The notes under the pieces were generated by a model, which saw only the letters and a list, made by a program, of their open reading frames with translations, ran no database searches and was not told where the DNA came from. This document shows, one piece after another, positions 59,661 through 64,000 of a DNA stretch of 64,000 nucleotides. Made by a program: the position numbers and the translations under genes. Every line of letters starts with the position of its first letter. Position 1 is the stretch's first letter. The stretch comes from Nocardia spumae (GTDB lineage Bacteria; Actinomycetota; Actinomycetes; Mycobacteriales; Mycobacteriaceae), in contig NZ_JAJFZL010000001.1 in NCBI RefSeq assembly GCF_020733635.1, forward strand, positions 3,906,001 to 3,970,000. The letters are read 5' to 3'.

Positions 59661-60620
59661 ATGTCCAGTGCGAGTGACCGGCCGCTGTTGCTGCTCGACG
59701 GCGCGAGTCTGTGGTTCCGGGCGTTCTACGCCATTCCGGAGAAGATCACCGCGCCGGACGGCCGTCCGGTGAACGCCTTGCGCGGATTCACCGATATGGT
59801 GGCCGCGCTGATCACCCGCCACCGGCCGGGGCGGCTGGTGGTGTGTCTGGATCTCGATTGGCGTCCGGCCTTCCGGGTCGACCTGGTGCCCTCCTACAAG
59901 GCTCATCGCCTCGATACCGCGGCCGAGGCACCGCCCGGCGCCGAGGAGGTGCCCGATACCCTCATACCGCAGGTCGACATGATCGCCGAGGTGCTGGCGG
60001 CGGCCGGGATCGCGACCGCGGGCGCCGCGGGTCTCGAGGCCGACGACGTGATCGGCACTCTCGCCACCCGCGAGCGCGACGACCAGGTGATCGTGGTCAG
60101 CGGCGATCGCGATCTGCTACAGCTGGTGCGCGCCGACGACCCGCCGGTGCGGGTGTTCTACGTCGGGCGCGGCCTGGCCAAGGCCGAACTGCTCGGGCCA
60201 GCCGAGGTAGCCGCGAAATACGGTGTGCCACAGGAGAACGCGGGCCCGGCCTACGCCGACATGGCGACGTTGCGGGGCGATGCCTCCGATGGACTGCCCG
60301 GGGTGGCCGGCATCGGCGACAAATCCGCGGCGACCTTGATCTCTCGTTTCGGTTCGCTCGAGGCGCTGGTGGCCGCCGTCGACGACCCGGATACCGAGCT
60401 GGCGCGCGGGGTCCGCGCGAAACTGGTTGCGGCGCAGGAATATCTGAAGGCCGCGGCGCCGGTCGTGCGGGTGGTGCGCGACGCCGAGGTGGAGTTCTCC
60501 GGTCCCGACCGGCTTCCCGACGGACCCGTCGACCCCGACCGGCTGCGCGCGCTCGCGGCCGGATACAACGCCGAGAGCCCGATCGAGCGGTTGACCGCCG
60601 CACTCGCCGCTCGCGGGTAG
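59661..60620 (+). CDS. 5'-3' exonuclease/flap nuclease (Rv2090-like)
   Basis: The 319-residue protein corresponds to the 5' nuclease domain of DNA polymerase I without the polymerase. It has [16 protein letters not shown] (first metal Asp), [21 protein letters not shown] (arch/helical clamp), [23 protein letters not shown], and the H3TH with [14 protein letters not shown]. It would remove flaps or RNA primers during repair and lagging-strand maturation. Convergent with the DUF4333 gene through a strong shared hairpin. Confidence 0.95.
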   Translation: MSSASDRPLLLLDGASLWFRAFYAIPEKITAPDGRPVNALRGFTDMVAALITRHRPGRLVVCLDLDWRPAFRVDLVPSYKAHRLDTAAEAPPGAEEVPDTLIPQVDMIAEVLAAAGIATAGAAGLEADDVIGTLATRERDDQVIVVSGDRDLLQLVRADDPPVRVFYVGRGLAKAELLGPAEVAAKYGVPQENAGPAYADMATLRGDASDGLPGVAGIGDKSAATLISRFGSLEALVAAVDDPDTELARGVRAKLVAAQEYLKAAAPVVRVVRDAEVEFSGPDRLPDGPVDPDRLRALAAGYNAESPIERLTAALAARG

Positions 60621-60632
60621 CGCCGACGGCTA

Positions 60633-60672
60633 CGAGGCGGGTGGGACCGTGAGCGGTCCCACCCCGGCCTCG
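60633..60672. terminator. Bidirectional terminator hairpin
   Basis: GGGTGGGACCG (60639-60649), loop TGAG, CGGTCCCACCC (60654-60664) form an 11-bp perfect stem. CGAGGC/GCCTCG adds 6 bp past a 2-nt bulge. It lies between two convergent stops. Confidence 0.85.
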
Positions 60673-60684
60673 GCGGCCGAGGTG

Positions 60685-61428
60685 TCAGTTGGGTCGGCCG
60701 ACCTCGTAGGTTCCGTCGTCCTTGGTGATCTTGACGGTGACCTTCTTCTGCTCACCGCCGACCTCGAGGGTGCAGTCGAAGGTGCCGCCGACCGATACCT
60801 TCTGCCCCGACGGACAGCTGACGCTCTCGACGTCGTCGATGCCGTAGGAATCCTTGAGAACCTTCTGCACCCCGTCCTGAACGGCCTTGTTGTCCAGCTT
60901 GTCGCTACCGAGGAAGACGAAGGCGAGGACCACCGCGACCACCACCACGACCAGGACACCGATGCCGCCGAAGAGCAGGCCCTTCTTCGACTTCTTGGTG
61001 GGGGTGGTGGTCAGCTGGGGTTCCTGCATCCCCCACTGCTGCTGTGGCTGATCGGCGGGCGGCTGCTGGTTCCACTGCTGCTGCGATTGAGTGGGCTGAC
61101 TCCACTGCTGCTGCGAAGGCTGCGGCGGCTGCCCCCACTGCTGCTGGGTCGGCTCCCACGGCTGCGGCTGGGCGGGCGGCTGCTGCGGCCAGGACGGCTG
61201 GCTCTGCTGACCCCACTGCGGCTGCGGCGCCTGCGGTTGCTGACCCCACTGCTGCTGTTGCGGCGGCGCGGGCTGGCTCCACTGCTGGGGCTGCTGAGGC
61301 TGTCCACCCCACTGCGGTGACGGCCCGGGCTGGCCGGGCTGCGGCTGCCCCGACCACTGCTGGGTCGGGTCGCCGCTGTGTCCCTCCCCTGGACCTGGGG
61401 TCTCGTTCGGTCCGTACGGGCCGCTCAT
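60685..61428 (-). CDS. DUF4333 membrane protein with long Gln/Trp/Pro-rich cytoplasmic region
   Basis: The 247-residue protein has about 140 low-complexity residues with QQW- or PQW-type motifs repeated roughly every 8-10 residues. A basic KKSKKG stop and one membrane helix (about 150-172) follow. The C-terminal DUF4333 domain holds two Cys (SCPSGQ and FDCTLE) that probably form a disulfide outside the membrane. ATG 61428 follows GGAGG. It matches the neighbour of helY in mycobacteria (Rv2091c). Function unknown. Confidence 0.9.
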   Translation of the reverse strand: MSGPYGPNETPGPGEGHSGDPTQQWSGQPQPGQPGPSPQWGGQPQQPQQWSQPAPPQQQQWGQQPQAPQPQWGQQSQPSWPQQPPAQPQPWEPTQQQWGQPPQPSQQQWSQPTQSQQQWNQQPPADQPQQQWGMQEPQLTTTPTKKSKKGLLFGGIGVLVVVVVAVVLAFVFLGSDKLDNKAVQDGVQKVLKDSYGIDDVESVSCPSGQKVSVGGTFDCTLEVGGEQKKVTVKITKDDGTYEVGRPN

Positions 61429-61532
61429 GTGCCTGCCTCCACTCGCACTCGTCGTCTCACTTCCCCCCGCGTGAGGTGATCAGGCCCTCACCACGGTCGG
61501 TACCGGTAGTCATCCAATCACAGCCGGACACG

Positions 61533-64000
61533 CTACGCGGCGTCCACCGCCACAACGCCGCGCCGGATCGCACGCACCGACTTCGCGGCGGTGGCGGCGA
61601 TTTCGACGTCGTCGGCGGTCTGGTGGATCTGATCGAGCAGATCGATCACCTGGCGGCACCAGCGCACGAAATCGCCCGCCGACAGCGCACTACCCTGATC
61701 GCCGCTGGCCAGCAACGATTCGGCCAATCCATCACCGCGCGCCCATTTGTAGATGCCGGTCACGAACCCCAGATCGGGTTCCCGCGTCGGCGCGAGCTTG
61801 TGCCGCGCCTCATCGGTGCGCAACTGGCTCCAGACCCCGATCGTGGCGCCCACCGCGCGCCGCACCGGTTCGGTCGGACCGGACGGGCCGAGATATCCGC
61901 CCTCCTGCCGCGATTCGAAGACCAGCACCGAGACCACAGCCGCGAGTTCGGCCGCGCCGAGGCCGCGCCACATTCCCTGGCGCAGGCATTCGGCCACCAC
62001 CAGGTCGGCCTCGGTGTAGATCCGGGCCAGGCGACGCCCGTCGGCGGTGACCTCCCCGGCGTCGACGTACCCGCGTTCGGTCAGCAACGCCACGATCCGA
62101 TCGAAAGTGCGCGCCAGTGAATTGGTGGTGGTGGCGACCTTCTGGCGCATCGACTCGGTCTCGCGCTCGAGCCGGTTGTACCGCTCCCCCAGCCGGGCCA
62201 GCTGTTCCCGGTCGGGCCGGGTGTGCGCCGGATGGGCGCGCAGGGCACGACGCAGCGTGGCCAGCTCCCGATCGTCGGCCGCTCGCGCCCGGGCACCGCG
62301 GCGGCCACGACCGGGTACCGAGATTCCGGTGCTGCGCAGCGCGGACGCCAGATCGCGGCGCGCCCGGGCCGTGCGGTGGTCGACATGGCGGGGCAACCGC
62401 ATCCGGCCCAGCGGCTGCGCGGGGGTCGGAAAGTCGGCCGCCGACACGCGTCCGGCCCAGGTGTCGGCGGTGAGCACCAGCGGCCGCGGATCACCGGGAC
62501 TCGAATCCGGTTCCAGAATCACCGCCAGTCCCTGGCGGCGACCGGTGGGAATGGCCACCACATCGCCGCGGCGCAAAGAGGTGAGTGACGCCACCGCGGC
62601 CCCGCGCCGATCGGCCCGGCCCTGCCGCTCGAGTTCCCGCTCCCGCTGTTTGATCCGCTCACGCAGCGACAGATACTCGAGGAAATCGTCATCGCCGATC
62701 TGGGTGCGTACCTTGCGGATCTGGGCCTCGTTGCGCTCGATCCCCCGCACCAGACCCACGACCGAGCGATCGGCCTGGAACTGCGCGAAGGACCGTTCCA
62801 GCAGTTCGCGTGACTGCGCCGCCCCCATCCGGTCGATGAGGTTGATCGACATGTTGTATCCGGGCCGGAACGAACTGCGCAGCGGATAAGTCCGGGTGGA
62901 GGCCAGACCGGCCACCGCACTGGTATCGACATCGGGATGCCACATCACCACGGCATGCCCCTCCACGTCGATACCGCGACGCCCGGCGCGACCGGTGAGC
63001 TGGGTGTATTCGCCCGGCGTCAGTTCGGCGTGGGTTTCCCCGTTGAATTTCACCAGCCGCTCCAGCACCACCGTCCGGGCCGGCATGTTGATGCCCAGAG
63101 CCAGTGTCTCCGTTGCGAATACGGCCCGCACCAGACCTCGTACGAACAACTCCTCGACGGTGTGGCGGAAGGCGGGCAGCATCCCGGCGTGATGGGCGGC
63201 CAGACCCCGAAACAGCGCCTCCCGCCATTCCCAGTAGCCGAGCACGTCCAGATCGGCGCGCGGCAGATCACCGGTGTGGCGCTCGATGACGGCCTCGATC
63301 TCCGTCGCGTCGTCGGGGCGGCTCAGATCCAGCCGTGACCGCAGGCACTGGGCCAGCGCACCGTCGCATCCCGCCCGGCTGAAGATAAAGGTGATCGCCG
63401 GAAGCAGCCCCTCCTCGTCGAGGCGGGCGAGCATCTCCGGGCGTGGCACCGGGCGGTAATCACGGCGTGGTCCCCCGCGATGACGCGGATTCGACCAGCC
63501 GTTCATCCGATCGGCCGCTTCGCGATGCTTGATGTAGCGGACCAGATCCTCGTCGACGAGCACCTTCTGATCGCTGGATTTCGCATCGAACAGATCGAAC
63601 ATCCGGCGGCCGACCATGACGTGCTGCCACAGCGGCACCGGGCGCGTCTCGTCGACGATGACCGCGGTATCCCCGCGCACGGTCTCCATCCAGGCGCCGA
63701 ACTCCTCGGCGTTGCTCACCGTCGCCGACAGGCTGACCAGCCGTACCTCCGGCGGCAGATGCAGGATGACCTCCTCCCACACCGCCCCGCGGAAACGGTC
63801 GGCCAGGTAGTGCACCTCGTCCATGACGACATACGACAGCGCGGCCAGCGCATCGGAACCCGCGTAGAGCATGTTGCGCAGCACTTCGGTGGTCATGACC
63901 ACCACCTGCGCGTCCGGGTTGATCGACTGATCGCCGGTCAGCAGCCCGACCGCGTCGCGGCCATAGCGATCCACCAGGTCGGCGTACTTCTGGTTCGACA
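61533..64000 (-). CDS. helY: Ski2-like DEAD/DEAH helicase HelY, 5' end cut off
   Basis: The frame runs past base 64000 without a start, so the N-terminus with Walker A is missing. About 822 residues are present. They include the DEVH box (VVMDEVHYLADRFRG), SATVSN (motif III), a motif IV-VI region with FATETLALGINMPARTVVLE and QLTGRAGRRGID, a KOW/Mtr4-like insertion, and a C-terminal DSHCT-like helical domain. HelY-type proteins are RNA/DNA helicases of the Ski2/Mtr4 group. The 104-bp gap to the DUF4333 gene holds no further gene. Confidence 0.95.
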   Translation of the reverse strand, partial: SNQKYADLVDRYGRDAVGLLTGDQSINPDAQVVVMTTEVLRNMLYAGSDALAALSYVVMDEVHYLADRFRGAVWEEVILHLPPEVRLVSLSATVSNAEEFGAWMETVRGDTAVIVDETRPVPLWQHVMVGRRMFDLFDAKSSDQKVLVDEDLVRYIKHREAADRMNGWSNPRHRGGPRRDYRPVPRPEMLARLDEEGLLPAITFIFSRAGCDGALAQCLRSRLDLSRPDDATEIEAVIERHTGDLPRADLDVLGYWEWREALFRGLAAHHAGMLPAFRHTVEELFVRGLVRAVFATETLALGINMPARTVVLERLVKFNGETHAELTPGEYTQLTGRAGRRGIDVEGHAVVMWHPDVDTSAVAGLASTRTYPLRSSFRPGYNMSINLIDRMGAAQSRELLERSFAQFQADRSVVGLVRGIERNEAQIRKVRTQIGDDDFLEYLSLRERIKQRERELERQGRADRRGAAVASLTSLRRGDVVAIPTGRRQGLAVILEPDSSPGDPRPLVLTADTWAGRVSAADFPTPAQPLGRMRLPRHVDHRTARARRDLASALRSTGISVPGRGRRGARARAADDRELATLRRALRAHPAHTRPDREQLARLGERYNRLERETESMRQKVATTTNSLARTFDRIVALLTERGYVDAGEVTADGRRLARIYTEADLVVAECLRQGMWRGLGAAELAAVVSVLVFESRQEGGYLGPSGPTEPVRRAVGATIGVWSQLRTDEARHKLAPTREPDLGFVTGIYKWARGDGLAESLLASGDQGSALSAGDFVRWCRQVIDLLDQIHQTADDVEIAATAAKSVRAIRRGVVAVDAA

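Overview
The window comes from a high-GC, mycolic-acid-lineage actinomycete, most likely a Nocardia or close relative. Signs of this are the uniformly high GC, the wax-ester/diacylglycerol acyltransferase, the F420-dependent split-barrel enzymes, RbpA and HelY. The gene order also resembles, from memory, the M. tuberculosis Rv2050-Rv2092c interval: rbpA ... lnt, fxsA ... F420 enzyme, cobN, cobG, cobH, cobIJ, cobK, cobL, SDR, F420 biliverdin reductase ... M24 peptidase, 5'-3' exonuclease, DUF4333 protein, helY.

Bases 1-17,000 are mixed. They hold a SpoIIE-type phosphatase paired with a B12-binding protein, a WS/DGAT acyltransferase divergent from a flavin monooxygenase, a Tat-exported FAD amine-oxidase-like protein, a MmyB-type regulator and a GtrA protein. 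A copper/peroxidase operon follows (membrane protein, PCuAC lipoprotein, Tat-exported DyP peroxidase), then a TetR regulator, a GT9 glycosyltransferase, small membrane proteins and rbpA with a SigR/SigH-type promoter.

Bases 16,632-32,175 are a biosynthetic cassette: one 4,550-residue four-module NRPS (C-A-T x4, TE) whose first module is EntF-like and carries the serine code. It is coupled by GTGA overlaps to a DrrA-type ATPase and then a DrrB-type permease. The cassette lies between rbpA and lnt. No MbtH, aryl-acid or phosphopantetheinyl-transferase gene is visible.

Bases 32,545-46,300 hold lnt, an amidohydrolase, fxsA, a NarL-type two-component system, a TauE/SafE permease, a TetR regulator with a 33-bp palindrome, tldD/tldE, a Ddn-like deazaflavin reductase with a divergent TetR, an XRE regulator divergent from a methionine aminopeptidase with two matching operators, and two F420-type split-barrel proteins.

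Bases 46,333-57,146 are the aerobic cobalamin cluster: cobN under a compact cobalamin riboswitch, then cobG, cobH-cobIJ, and cobK/cobL on the other strand, with cobM missing from its usual place. The right end holds an SDR, an F420 biliverdin-reductase homologue, an M24 peptidase, a 5'-3' exonuclease, a DUF4333 membrane protein and a truncated helY. Across the window at least 18 genes have a TANNNT -10 hexamer ending 6-9 nt before the start codon, the signature of leaderless transcripts; this fixes many starts.
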